64,000 nucleotides of DNA from Dyella subtropica (lineage in GTDB: Bacteria; Pseudomonadota; Gammaproteobacteria; Xanthomonadales; Rhodanobacteraceae): assembly GCF_026283965.1 (NCBI RefSeq), contig NZ_JAPDPD010000011.1:1-64000 (forward strand). Direction: 5' to 3'. Position numbers and translations under genes: made by a program. Positions 10,654 through 18,297 of this stretch are shown here, piece by piece; the first letter of the stretch is position 1, and each line of letters begins with the position of its first letter. The notes beneath the pieces were generated by a model, which was not told where the DNA came from, did no database searches, and was given only the letters and a program-made list of their open reading frames with translations.

Positions 10654-10705
10654 TGTAGGAGCCCACCCTGTGGGCGGCCGGTCGCCCACAGGGTGGGCTC
10701 CTACA
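10654..10705. repeat. REP-like perfect 23-bp hairpin
   Basis: TGTAGGAGCCCACCCTGTGG and its following bases pair perfectly over 23 bp with 10683-10705 around a 6-base loop. It sits between two minus-strand genes. The CTA at 10701-10703 is the TAG stop of the acetyltransferase gene, the same stop-supplying arrangement as at egtD. Confidence 0.9.
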
Positions 10706-11324
10706 GGCGCAGCGAGATCTGCGCGGTGCCCGGTTCGTCGGGTGCCAGGCGCCGGGTGAAGCCCAGCTCCTTGCACAACTTGAGCATCGGACGGTTTTCC
10801 TGCAGCACGTAGCCCCAGATTTCCGACAAGCCGCGCCGACGGCAATCGTCGACCAGACGCTGCAGCAGCAGGGCGCCGAGGCCAAGGCGGGTCCAGTCCT
10901 GTTCCACCAGCACCGAGAACTCGGCGCTATCGGCGGCCTCGTCCACGTAGATACGGCCCACACCACGCATCTCGGCCGGCCGCTCGGACTCGTCCATCAG
11001 CACATAGGCGGTTTCGATCTGTGGGTCGAGACGGCACAGGCGCTGGGCCATCGGAGCGGGCAGCTCGGACATGGCGTGCAGGAAACGGCGGCGGATGTCC
11101 TCCGGGGACAGGCGCGTAAAGCAGCGCTGCAGCGCTGCGACATCACCGGGCTCGATGCCGCGCAGGCGCAGTTCGCGTCTGTCGCGGGTCGTCACCTGCT
11201 CGCCCTTGGCAGGCGAGGTAGCCGGCGTCAGGTGAGGCCGGGCAAACCGCTCGGTACTGCGCGGGGGCAGCAGGCGCCTGGAGGCGCTGGCGATTTCGGA
11301 GAGAGAGGTCATGAGCATGTCCAT
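10701..11324 (-). CDS. GNAT-family N-acetyltransferase
   Basis: This 207-residue protein has a GNAT domain from about residue 50 to the end: RLRGIEPGDVAALQRCF, the central strands VGRIYVDEAADSAEFSVLV, and the acetyl-CoA loop DWTRLGLGALLLQRLVDDC (Q/R-x-x-G-x-A-like), then ENRPMLKLCKELGF. The family moves acetyl from acetyl-CoA to amines; single-domain members such as this often resemble the C-terminal part of Pat-type protein acetyltransferases. The substrate is not evident. Three in-frame ATGs (11324, 11318, 11312) compete for the start. Confidence 0.8.
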   Translation of the reverse strand: MDMLMTSLSEIASASRRLLPPRSTERFARPHLTPATSPAKGEQVTTRDRRELRLRGIEPGDVAALQRCFTRLSPEDIRRRFLHAMSELPAPMAQRLCRLDPQIETAYVLMDESERPAEMRGVGRIYVDEAADSAEFSVLVEQDWTRLGLGALLLQRLVDDCRRRGLSEIWGYVLQENRPMLKLCKELGFTRRLAPDEPGTAQISLRL

Positions 11325-11512
11325 ACTTTACCGTACTGTGTGCGGTGCAGCATGAATGAATGCGTATGAATCTGAGTGAATACTGCGTCCTTGCGGCGCA
11401 GTCATGGGTATTCATGTTGCGTCCCGGCATGGCTATGGGGCAGACAGCCCGGGGCCTGGCCTTCAGAATGCTCCCCCGGGTCTGTGCCCGGCGTCGGCAA
11501 GGAGTGAATGCG

Positions 11513-11911
11513 GTGGGCAAATCAGTTAAAGGCATGCCAGCTAAAGGCATGACCGCGAAGCAGCTGGAAGCGCTTTGCGGCCGCTGGCCCGGGGTAACCC
11601 GCGATATCAAGTGGGGTGCCGATCTGGTGTTCAGTGTCGGCGGCAAGATGTTCGTGGTGACGCCTTCGGACGGCTCGGAAGGTGGGCGACTGTCCTTCAA
11701 GGCGGCGGACGAACGCTTCCTGGAACTCACCGATCAACCCGGCATCATCGCGGCACCGTATCTGGCGCGAGCGCGCTGGATCTCGGTGATCGAGCCGCAG
11801 CGTTTCGACACGCGCGAACTGGAGGCTCTTATCCGCGACGCCTATACGCTGGTGCGCGCCAAGCTCACCAAGAAATTGCAGGCCGAGCTGGCACCGTTGC
11901 CGCCTGCCTGA
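11513..11911 (+). CDS. MmcQ/YjbR family protein
   Basis: The C-terminal 110 residues match the MmcQ/YjbR fold: a short helix (AKQLEALCGRWPGV), KWGADLVFSVGGKMFVV, LSFKAADERFLELTDQPGI, and ARARWISVIE with a final helix. These proteins have a CyaY-like fold and are called DNA-binding by structural analogy only. The GTG at 11513 is chosen because GGAG at 11501-11504 is well placed; ATGs at 11534 and 11549 are alternatives. A VOC-family gene follows 19 bases later on the same strand. Confidence 0.75.
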   Translation: MGKSVKGMPAKGMTAKQLEALCGRWPGVTRDIKWGADLVFSVGGKMFVVTPSDGSEGGRLSFKAADERFLELTDQPGIIAAPYLARARWISVIEPQRFDTRELEALIRDAYTLVRAKLTKKLQAELAPLPPA

Positions 11912-11930
11912 TGATCCCAGCGGAGAAAGC

Positions 11931-12320
11931 ATGAAACAGCATATCGGTGGCCTCGCCCTGATTGTGGCCGACTACGACGATGCGATCGCCTGGTACACCC
12001 GCGTGCTCGGCTTCGAGCTGCTGGAAGACACCCAGCTCGATGCGGACAAACGCTGGGTGTTGCTGGCGCCGCCTGGTTCGCAGGAGACGCGTTTGCTGCT
12101 GGCGAAGGCTTCAACGTCGGAACAGTTGGCCAGCGTGGGCCACCAGGCCGGCGGCCGCGTGTTCCTGTTCCTGCACACCGATGACTTCTGGCGTGACTAC
12201 CAGCGCATGAAAGCCGCGGGTGCCGTGTTCTGCGAAGAGCCGCGCGAAGAGGCGTACGGCACCGTGGTGGTGTTCCAGGATCTGTACGGCAACAAGTGGG
12301 ATCTGCTGCAGCGCAAGTGA
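11931..12320 (+). CDS. VOC family (glyoxalase/bleomycin-resistance) protein
   Basis: The 129-residue protein is a single vicinal-oxygen-chelate unit pair. It begins with IGGLALIVADYDDAIAWYTRVLGF and ends with VFQDLYGNKWDLLQ, carrying the usual metal-site positions (N-terminal H/Q region and C-terminal D-x-x-G-N). GGAGAAAGC precedes the ATG. Members are lyases, isomerases, dioxygenases or drug-binding proteins, and the exact role cannot be told. It probably shares a transcript with the upstream YjbR-like gene. Confidence 0.8.
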   Translation: MKQHIGGLALIVADYDDAIAWYTRVLGFELLEDTQLDADKRWVLLAPPGSQETRLLLAKASTSEQLASVGHQAGGRVFLFLHTDDFWRDYQRMKAAGAVFCEEPREEAYGTVVVFQDLYGNKWDLLQRK

Positions 12321-12322
12321 CC

Positions 12323-12835
12323 TCAGCGAATGCCGACGCCCAGGCCTACGCCGAAATGCACGTTGTTCTTGCCGCCGTTCATCTCGCTGGCCGTCCACAC
12401 GTGCGATTGACCAACGCCGACCAGCGGGAACACATAGTTGGCCTCGCCGACCTTGCCAGCGCGATTGCCGGTAAGGCGGCCGGTGAGGGTCATCAGCGCG
12501 CCGGCGGGATAATCCAGCGGTTCAACGTAACCCGGCATCACCGCGATGAAGCGGCCGATGCCGCTGTCGTTGGCCTTTGGACGTTGCGAGCCATCCAGCG
12601 GATAAGCCAATACTTCGATCTCGCTGCGGTCGGTCAGATTGCGCACGGCGACGATACGGCCGCCCCAGAGCACATCGGCATTGGTGTAACGCTCAGGCGC
12701 TTCCGCCACGTTGAACGGCGCGGCGGCGATGGTGCCGGTGGCCTTGTAGATGGGCGCTGGTGCGCAAGCGGCCAGCCATAGCAGCGAAGCGGGCAGCGCC
12801 GCGCGAAAGAGTGATTTGGCTAGGTGGGCGCGCAT
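12323..12835 (-). CDS. Slp-family outer-membrane lipoprotein
   Basis: The 170-residue precursor has a lipoprotein signal ending in the lipobox LAAC, then APAPIYKA. The body fits the Slp family: PERYTNADVLWGGRIVAVRNLTDRSEIEVLAYPL, a GRFIAVMPGYVEPLDY strand, and G-LTG-RAGKVGEANYVFPL. The C-terminus is Gly/Val rich (HFGVGLGVGIR). Slp proteins are induced on carbon starvation or acid stress in enterics and anchor in the outer membrane. The gene is convergent with the VOC gene, separated by two bases. Confidence 0.88.
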   Translation of the reverse strand: MRAHLAKSLFRAALPASLLWLAACAPAPIYKATGTIAAAPFNVAEAPERYTNADVLWGGRIVAVRNLTDRSEIEVLAYPLDGSQRPKANDSGIGRFIAVMPGYVEPLDYPAGALMTLTGRLTGNRAGKVGEANYVFPLVGVGQSHVWTASEMNGGKNNVHFGVGLGVGIR

Positions 12836-12918
12836 GATCGATCTCCATTCGCTTTATCTAGGAACGATGCGTAGAGCTTAGCCTCCGCCGCCGGCATGCG
12901 ATAGCGCTCCTACCTAGG

Positions 12919-13806
12919 TCAGCCACCTGTCGAATCTTCCAGCAGCCAGTCGAGATGCCAGGTGGCGGGGCGTTCCTTCGACAGTAGGCGGCTCAGGGCG
13001 CGCAGCGGTTCGCGAAGGGCATCATCCAACTTCCACGGCGCGTTGAGGATGACCATGCCCGAGCCGTTGAGGCGCAGCGGGGAGTCGTCCGGATGCACCA
13101 ACAGCTCTGCACGAAGCACGCGACGCGCACCGCAGCGTTGCGTCCAGCGCAGGAACGGCTGCACCTGACTGCGCTGCTTGATCGGATACCACACGGCGTA
13201 CATACCGGTCGGCCAGCGCTGCAGGGCAGCCTTCAATGCCTGTTCGATCACGCGATACTCCGCCTCTTGTGCTTCGTAGGGTGGATCGATCAGCACCAGC
13301 CCGCGCTTCTCCTTCGGTGGCAGCAGGGCTTTCAACGCCTCATAGCCATTGCGCTCATGCACATGCACACGATGATCGAGACGAAACAGCTCGCGCAGCC
13401 GTGTCGCTTCCTCGGGATGCAATTCGCATAGCTGCGCGCTGTCTTCCGCGCGCATGGCGTTGGCAACTTGCAGAGGGGAGCCTGGATAGAGCTTCAGTCC
13501 GTCCTCATTGCCGGGCAGATCGAGGATCGCATCCAGCCAGCGCCGCAGTAGCGGCGGCAGGCTGCCGGCGTTAGAGGTGTCGGTCTTATGCAGGTCAGGG
13601 AACAGCAACCGCACGATGCCATCCTTGTACTCGCCGGTCTTGCCGGCCTCATGACTGTCCAGCGCGTAGCAGCCGCTGCCAGCATGAGTGTCGATCACGC
13701 AGAACGGCGTCGGCTTGGCTCGCAGCGCCTCGATCAGCGCGAGCAGTACGGTGTGCTTGAGGACATCGGCGAAGTTGCCGGCGTGGTAGGCGTGGCGATA
13801 GTTCAT
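12919..13806 (-). CDS. rlmJ: 23S rRNA (adenine(2030)-N(6))-methyltransferase RlmJ
   Basis: The 295-residue protein begins with the family-typical MNYRHAYHAGNFADVLKH and has the catalytic DPPYEAQ motif after GLVLID. IDTHAGSGCYAL is the SAM loop. RlmJ methylates A2030 of 23S rRNA. The length is close to the E. coli enzyme (280). The start at 13806 is fixed by the conserved N-terminus; longer in-frame readings lack homology. Its upstream region is shared with the divergent copper operon. Confidence 0.93.
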   Translation of the reverse strand: MNYRHAYHAGNFADVLKHTVLLALIEALRAKPTPFCVIDTHAGSGCYALDSHEAGKTGEYKDGIVRLLFPDLHKTDTSNAGSLPPLLRRWLDAILDLPGNEDGLKLYPGSPLQVANAMRAEDSAQLCELHPEEATRLRELFRLDHRVHVHERNGYEALKALLPPKEKRGLVLIDPPYEAQEAEYRVIEQALKAALQRWPTGMYAVWYPIKQRSQVQPFLRWTQRCGARRVLRAELLVHPDDSPLRLNGSGMVILNAPWKLDDALREPLRALSRLLSKERPATWHLDWLLEDSTGG

Positions 13807-13906
13807 GGCGGCATCACCGGCAGGGCAGGCGATTATAGGCGTTGGAGGCTCCCATAGATGTTGGAGGCTCCAAACAGGCTCCTGCCGCATGGAGCCTGCT
13901 CAAGAG

Positions 13907-13936
13907 TTGAGCGATGCTGCCGCGGTTGGCTATGCT
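13907..13936 (+). promoter_or_regulatory. Possible promoter of the cop operon
   Basis: TTGAGC (13907-13912) and TATGCT (13931-13936) are separated by 18 bases. The predicted start of transcription falls at or next to the copL ATG, so the message could be leaderless. Just upstream are two copies of TTGGAGGCTCC and an inverted GGAGCCTG, a possible operator. This is inference only. Confidence 0.35.
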
Positions 13937-13942
13937 CGCCGC

Positions 13943-14320
13943 ATGTCCCGCCGTTTCCTCCCACACCTGCGTCGCTGTCGCCTGCCGTTTGCGCTGGCGC
14001 TGTGTGCGTGGCTGATGCTGGTGAGCATGGCCTGGGCTCAGAGCGGTTGCTGCGATGACATGCCTGGCGCTGGCAGCGCGATGACCATGGATGGCCACAT
14101 GGGCGGCCATGCCGGCGCGCACGATATGGATCATCACGCCAGTCATCCCGCGGGCCACACGGCGAGCGACTGCACCTGCACGCATGCGCCAGCGACGCTA
14201 CCCACTGTGGCAGCACTCGGCCTGCCGTCGACCTTGCCCAGTACGGATGGGCTGGCCCAGCCAGACAACGACACGCCACAACCGGCGAGCAAACCTCCCT
14301 TGCGGCCTCCGGCCGCCTGA
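13943..14320 (+). CDS. copL: CopL-like metal-binding regulatory protein
   Basis: The predicted 125-residue protein has a signal peptide (RLPFALALCAWLMLVSMAWA) and a mature region rich in His, Met and Cys: GCCDDMPG, MDGHMGGHAGAHDMDHHASHPAGHT and SDCTCTHAP, then a Pro-rich tail. Its position directly before copA-copB matches the copLAB locus of xanthomonads, where copL is needed for copper-responsive expression. The assignment rests on context and composition. The ATG at 13943 gives a proper signal peptide. Confidence 0.7.
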   Translation: MSRRFLPHLRRCRLPFALALCAWLMLVSMAWAQSGCCDDMPGAGSAMTMDGHMGGHAGAHDMDHHASHPAGHTASDCTCTHAPATLPTVAALGLPSTLPSTDGLAQPDNDTPQPASKPPLRPPAA

Positions 14321-14399
14321 TCTCCGCAGCGCTTCGACCGGCATCGCCGGTTGTTTCCCCATGCCTGCACAGCGGGCACATGCATGACGGAGTAAATCC

Positions 14400-16136
14400 A
14401 TGAATACGCAGGACCCACGCGGCATGCTTTTGCCGCGACGGCGTTTCGTACAAGGACTGGCATTGGGTGGCGTGGCCGCCGGGCTGGGCTTGTGGCGCGG
14501 CAACGCTTTCGCTCAGTCGGTGACGGCCATGCCTCGCGCCGAACTGAGCGGCGATCATTTCGAGCTGGAGATCGGCGAGTTGCCGGTCGACTACACCGGG
14601 CGCAAGCGCATCGCCACCGTGGTCAACGGCCAGTTGCCGGCACCGTTGCTGCGCTGGCGCCAGGGCGACACGGTGACTTTACGTGTGCGCAATCGCTTGG
14701 CCGTGACCAGCTCCATCCATTGGCACGGCATCATCCTGCCGGCAGATATGGACGGTGTGCCGGGTGTGAGTTTCAAAGGCATTCCGCCGGGTGGCGAATA
14801 CCTCTACCGCTTCACCGTGAACCAGGCCGGCACCTATTGGTATCACAGCCATTCGCGCTTCCAGGAACAGACGGGGCTGTACGGCCCCATCGTGATCGAG
14901 CCACGCGATGGTGAGCGGCACCCCACGCAGCGCGACTACACCATTCTGTTGAGCGAGTGGACGGATACCGATCCCGAGCGGATCTACGCCAACCTCAAGA
15001 AGCAAGGCGACTATTACAACCTAGGTAAGCAAACCGCGAGCGATTTTCTGCGCGATGCACGCCACCAAGGCTTGTCACAGGCGCTGGCCGAGCGGCGCAT
15101 GTGGCAACAGATGCGCATGAACCCCACCGACCTGGCGGACGTCTCCGCCATGGCCTACACCTATCTTGCCAACGGGCACGCACCAGCCGGTAACTGGACC
15201 GGCCTGTTCAACGCTGGCGAAAAAGTGCGGCTGCGTTTCATCAATGGCGCATCGATGACTTTCTTCGACGTACGCATTCCCGGATTGAAAATGACCGTGG
15301 TGGCCGCCGATGGGCAGCCGGTGGAGCCGGTCACCGTGGATGAGTTCCGCATCGGCACCGCCGAAACCTACGATGTGATCGTGGAGCCTTCCGCCGATCG
15401 CGCCTGGACCATCTTCGCGCAGAGCATGGACCGCACCGGTTACGCGCGCGCCACGCTCGCTCCACGCGCGGGCATGGCGGCCGACGTGCCGCCGCTCGAT
15501 CCGCGTGCCTTGCTGAGCATGGGAGACATGATGGGCTCGATGTCGCATGGCGGCATGGATCATGAGGGTATGAGCCACGACATGGCTGGCATGGACCCCA
15601 TGGCGATGGGGCATGCCATGTCCGCACCCATGCAGCCGCTCAAGACCAGCGTGGAAGTGGACATGCGCGTGCCGCAACCGCGCACCAACCTCGACGACCC
15701 CGGCGTCGGCCTGCGCAACACTGGCAGGCGCGCGCTGACCTACGCCGACCTGCATGCCGTTGATGCGCCGATTTCCCCACGCGTGGATCGCGAACTCACC
15801 CTGCGCCTCACTGGCAACATGGAACGTTACCTCTGGTCCTTCGACGGTACGCGCTTCTCCAACGCCGAACCGCTGCGCCTGAAGTACGGCGAGCATGTGC
15901 GCATCACCCTGGTGAACGACACCATGATGACGCACCCCGTTCACCTGCACGGCATGTGGAGTGAGCTGGAGAATCCGCAGGGCGAGTTCCAAGTACGCAA
16001 GCACACCCTCGTCGTGCAGCCCGCGCAGCAAGTCAGCTATCGGGTAAGCGCGGATGCCATCGGCCGCTGGGCCTACCACTGCCATCTGCTCTACCACATG
16101 GAGGCGGGCATGTTCCGCGAGGTGGTGGTGGCATGA
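14400..16136 (+). CDS. copA: Copper-resistance multicopper oxidase CopA
   Basis: The 578-residue protein has a Tat signal (RRRFVQGLALGGVAAGLGLW). The four copper motifs are present: HWHG near residue 107, YHSHSRFQEQTGLYG, HPVHLHGMW and C-terminal HCHLLYHMEAGMFREV with the type-1 Cys. Between cupredoxin domains 2 and 3 is a Met/His-rich loop (MGDMMGSMSHGGMDHEGM and following) typical of CopA and PcoA. It oxidises Cu(I) in the periplasm and binds extra copper. copB starts within its last codons (ATGA overlap). Confidence 0.95.
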   Translation: MNTQDPRGMLLPRRRFVQGLALGGVAAGLGLWRGNAFAQSVTAMPRAELSGDHFELEIGELPVDYTGRKRIATVVNGQLPAPLLRWRQGDTVTLRVRNRLAVTSSIHWHGIILPADMDGVPGVSFKGIPPGGEYLYRFTVNQAGTYWYHSHSRFQEQTGLYGPIVIEPRDGERHPTQRDYTILLSEWTDTDPERIYANLKKQGDYYNLGKQTASDFLRDARHQGLSQALAERRMWQQMRMNPTDLADVSAMAYTYLANGHAPAGNWTGLFNAGEKVRLRFINGASMTFFDVRIPGLKMTVVAADGQPVEPVTVDEFRIGTAETYDVIVEPSADRAWTIFAQSMDRTGYARATLAPRAGMAADVPPLDPRALLSMGDMMGSMSHGGMDHEGMSHDMAGMDPMAMGHAMSAPMQPLKTSVEVDMRVPQPRTNLDDPGVGLRNTGRRALTYADLHAVDAPISPRVDRELTLRLTGNMERYLWSFDGTRFSNAEPLRLKYGEHVRITLVNDTMMTHPVHLHGMWSELENPQGEFQVRKHTLVVQPAQQVSYRVSADAIGRWAYHCHLLYHMEAGMFREVVVA

Positions 16137-17110
16137 GCAAGTTGAGCATGGGGATCACGGCCCTGTGGCTGGCGCTTCCAGGGCTGGTGGCCGCGCAGGA
16201 TTCGATGACCGGACACGAGCATCACCATTCCGATACGCCGCCGGCCAAGCAAGCCAGGTCGGTATCGCATGAACCTATGCAGCATGGCGACATGGACGCG
16301 ATGCCCGGCATGGGGCAGGCGGCGCAGGCCACAGAGTCGTCACCGGCAGATCACGCCGGCCACGACATGGTGAAGATGGACACCCAAACCCTGCCCCCGA
16401 ACAACCACATCTCCCCACCGCCGCCACAGACGCAACTCGGCGACATGTCCCCGCAACACATGGTCGAGATGATGCAGATGAATGATCTCGCCAACCGTGG
16501 CATGTGGCTGTTCGATCGGCTCGAACGCACGCGCAGTATCCGCGGCGACTACGCCACGGCATGGCAAGCCGAAGGCTGGTGGGGTAGCGATATCAACCGC
16601 GTGTGGCTGCGCACCGAAGGCGAGCGAACCAACGAAGGCACCCATGACGCTCGCGTCGAGGTGCTATGGGGCCACGCCTGGAGTACGTTCTGGGACTGGC
16701 AGCTCGGCGTTCGCCACGATTTCGGCCAGGGGCCGAACCGCCAATGGTTGGCTGCGGGTGTGCAAGGGCTGGCGCCGTACTGGTTCAAAACCGAAGCGAC
16801 GTTCTACGCCGGTTCGCAAGGCAGAACCGCCTTGCGCCTCGAAGCAAGCTACGACCTGCGATTCACCCAGCGCCTGATTCTGGCGCCGGAGCTGGAGCTG
16901 AATTTCTACGGCAAGGACGATCCGCGCCGTGGCGTTCGTTCCGGCTTGTCGGACATGGAGGCCGGTGTGCGACTGCGCTACGAGTTCAGCCGTCGCTTCG
17001 CGCCGTATATCGGCGTGAACTGGACGCGTCGTTTCGCAGATCGTGAACGTTTGGGGGGCGAGCCTGCCCGCGATACCGCATGGCTCGTCGGCGTACGACT
17101 TTGGTTCTGA
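16133..17110 (+). CDS. copB: Copper-resistance outer-membrane protein CopB
   Basis: The 325-residue precursor has a signal peptide. An N-terminal region of about 110 residues is rich in His and Met (GHEHHHSDTPP, MQHGDMDAMPGMGQ). The C-terminal CopB domain is predicted to be a beta-barrel (DINRVWLRTEGERTNEGTHDARVEVLWGHAWS ... YIGVNWTRRFADRE ... WLVGVRLWF), ending in an aromatic residue as outer-membrane barrels do. CopB is thought to bind or pass copper at the outer membrane. It overlaps copA by 4 bases. Confidence 0.93.
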   Translation: MSKLSMGITALWLALPGLVAAQDSMTGHEHHHSDTPPAKQARSVSHEPMQHGDMDAMPGMGQAAQATESSPADHAGHDMVKMDTQTLPPNNHISPPPPQTQLGDMSPQHMVEMMQMNDLANRGMWLFDRLERTRSIRGDYATAWQAEGWWGSDINRVWLRTEGERTNEGTHDARVEVLWGHAWSTFWDWQLGVRHDFGQGPNRQWLAAGVQGLAPYWFKTEATFYAGSQGRTALRLEASYDLRFTQRLILAPELELNFYGKDDPRRGVRSGLSDMEAGVRLRYEFSRRFAPYIGVNWTRRFADRERLGGEPARDTAWLVGVRLWF

Positions 17111-17119
17111 GGAAAGGTC

Positions 17120-17731
17120 ATGAAAACGATCGTTGTCTTGCTATGTGTTGTGCTGCTGGCCGCGGCGGCCGCCGCGGCCTTTGTTACCTCGGGCGTCTAT
17201 GACATCGGCGCCGATCAGCCGCACTGGCGGCTTACCGAGAAAATAGTGGCAACCTTGCGCGACCGTTCCATCGCGCATCAGTCTGCAGGTATCACCGTGC
17301 CCAACCTAGACGACCCGGAGCGCATCCACCGCGGAGCGCGCCGTTACGCCGAGATGTGCGCGGCCTGCCATCTCACGCCGGGGATGCGCAGCACGGAACT
17401 GCGCGAAGGGCTGTATCCGCAGCCGCCCGATCTTTCGCGCCGTGGCTTGGACGATCCGGCCGAGGCGTTCTGGGTCATCAAGCACGGCATCAAGATGAGC
17501 GCGATGCCGGCGTGGGGGCGCAGTCATGACGATGCGGCGATCTGGGAGATGGTGGCGTTCGAGCGGAAGCTGCCGACGATGGATGAGGCGGCGTTTGAGG
17601 CAATGGCGGGGATGCCTGGGAACGATGGTCATGGGGGTGGGCATGGGATGCATCATCATGACGAGGATGAGCATGAGCATCCGGCGAGTTCGTCGTCTGC
17701 GCCCGAAGGTGATTCGGATCACGAGCACTGA
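17120..17731 (+). CDS. Periplasmic cytochrome c with His-rich tail
   Basis: The 203-residue protein has an N-terminal signal or anchor (MKTIVVLLCVVLLAAAAAAAF). A single class-I cytochrome c domain has C80-A-A-C83-H84 as haem site and KMSAMPAWG as likely Met ligand. After the fold, residues 165-203 form a His/Asp/Glu-rich tail (GHGGGHGMHHHDEDEHEH) that could bind copper. It starts 9 bases after copB, making it the fourth gene of the cop operon. It may accept electrons from copper oxidation or act as a copper chelator; neither is shown. Confidence 0.85.
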   Translation: MKTIVVLLCVVLLAAAAAAAFVTSGVYDIGADQPHWRLTEKIVATLRDRSIAHQSAGITVPNLDDPERIHRGARRYAEMCAACHLTPGMRSTELREGLYPQPPDLSRRGLDDPAEAFWVIKHGIKMSAMPAWGRSHDDAAIWEMVAFERKLPTMDEAAFEAMAGMPGNDGHGGGHGMHHHDEDEHEHPASSSSAPEGDSDHEH

Positions 17732-17744
17732 GTGCCGCTATTTG

Positions 17745-17799
17745 CTCCCTCTCCCCCGGTTACCGATTTGTGCACGGGGGGGGAGGGGCGGGTGCTCGC
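17745..17799 (+). repeat. CTCTCCCC/GGGTGCTCGC dispersed repeat, short copy
   Basis: CTCCCTCTCCCCC, a short loop, then GGGGAGGGGCGGGTGCTCGC. The same unit recurs at 19436, 29227 and 29321 and inverted near 52157. It fills part of the 303-base gap after the cop operon. Confidence 0.75.
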
Positions 17800-17927
17800 G
17801 GGAACGTCTCTCTCGTTATGCCAGCGACTGGTAGAAGGTGACGGCAGCTAGATAGCTTTCTGCCTGAATTGCCATCCTTGTCACACATTCCCATGTCTTC
17901 AGGCACATGGCGCCCCATCAGATGCAC

Positions 17928-17956
17928 TTGTCAGCGTGAAACCTATTGCATCTAAT
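17928..17956 (+). promoter_or_regulatory. Sigma-70-like promoter of the graspetide locus
   Basis: TTGTCA at 17928-17933 and TCTAAT at 17951-17956 are spaced by exactly 17 bases, each one mismatch from consensus. The predicted start near 17963 leaves an untranslated leader of about 70 bases before the precursor ATG. That leader contains a GCCCT-TAGG-AGGGC hairpin (17964-17977) that includes a Shine-Dalgarno-like AGGAGG. Confidence 0.6.
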
Positions 17957-17981
17957 TGCTGCGGCCCTTAGGAGGGCTTTC

Positions 17982-18065
17982 ATGCCGACGGCAGAGCGGC
18001 CGATCTCTGCCCACCATGCAACAGGAGGGTTGTCATGCAGAACGCTGAAGCCTCGACCGCCGTAG
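17982..18065 (+). other. Possible 27-codon upstream ORF
   Basis: An ATG at 17982 follows AGGAGGGCTTTC and opens a 27-residue frame (starts MPTAERPISAHHATGG) that ends inside the precursor gene in another frame. It has no recognisable similarity. It could be a leader ORF affecting precursor translation or a chance reading. Confidence 0.3.
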
Positions 18066-18199
18066 AGGCGATTGCACGTCCTTTCGCACACCTCGTTGGC
18101 GTCCAGATGGAGATGGCACGCGATAAGAACGATGGCCAGTTTTACACCTGGGGCTCCCGCGACCAGACCTGGGGTGATCTTTTCGATCATGACAGTTGA
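18035..18199 (+). CDS. Putative graspetide (omega-ester RiPP) precursor peptide
   Basis: This 54-codon gene has a strong ribosome site (AGGAGGG at 18023-18029). The leader contains R15-P-F-A-H-L-V-G-V-Q24, reminiscent of the PF..L..Q helix of microviridin leaders that ATP-grasp ligases recognise. The C-terminal candidate core (G34 onwards: FYTWGSRDQTWGDLFDHDS) has acceptor hydroxyls T38, S41, T45 and donor acids D43, D48, D51, D53, with a near repeat TWGSRDQ/TWGDLFD. There is no Lys in the core, so esters rather than an amide are expected. The next gene is the matching ATP-grasp ligase. The modified product and its target are unknown. Confidence 0.75.
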   Translation: MQNAEASTAVEAIARPFAHLVGVQMEMARDKNDGQFYTWGSRDQTWGDLFDHDS

Positions 18200-18248
18200 T
18201 CGTCGCCGCGTTTGACATCTGAGACTTCGCCCCGGTGGGGCGATGCCG

Positions 18249-18279
18249 AATCCGCTCTGAATGATCAGGGCGGATTTTT
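18249..18279 (+). terminator. Intrinsic terminator/attenuator between precursor and maturase
   Basis: A 12-bp stem with one G-T pair (AATCCGCTCTGA, loop ATGA, TCAGGGCGGATT) is followed by TTT. A smaller CGCCCC-GGT-GGGGCG hairpin lies just before it at about 18227-18241. Partial read-through would give much precursor and little enzyme, the usual RiPP stoichiometry. Confidence 0.75.
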
Positions 18280-18297
18280 GTTATGAGGGAGCGGAAG

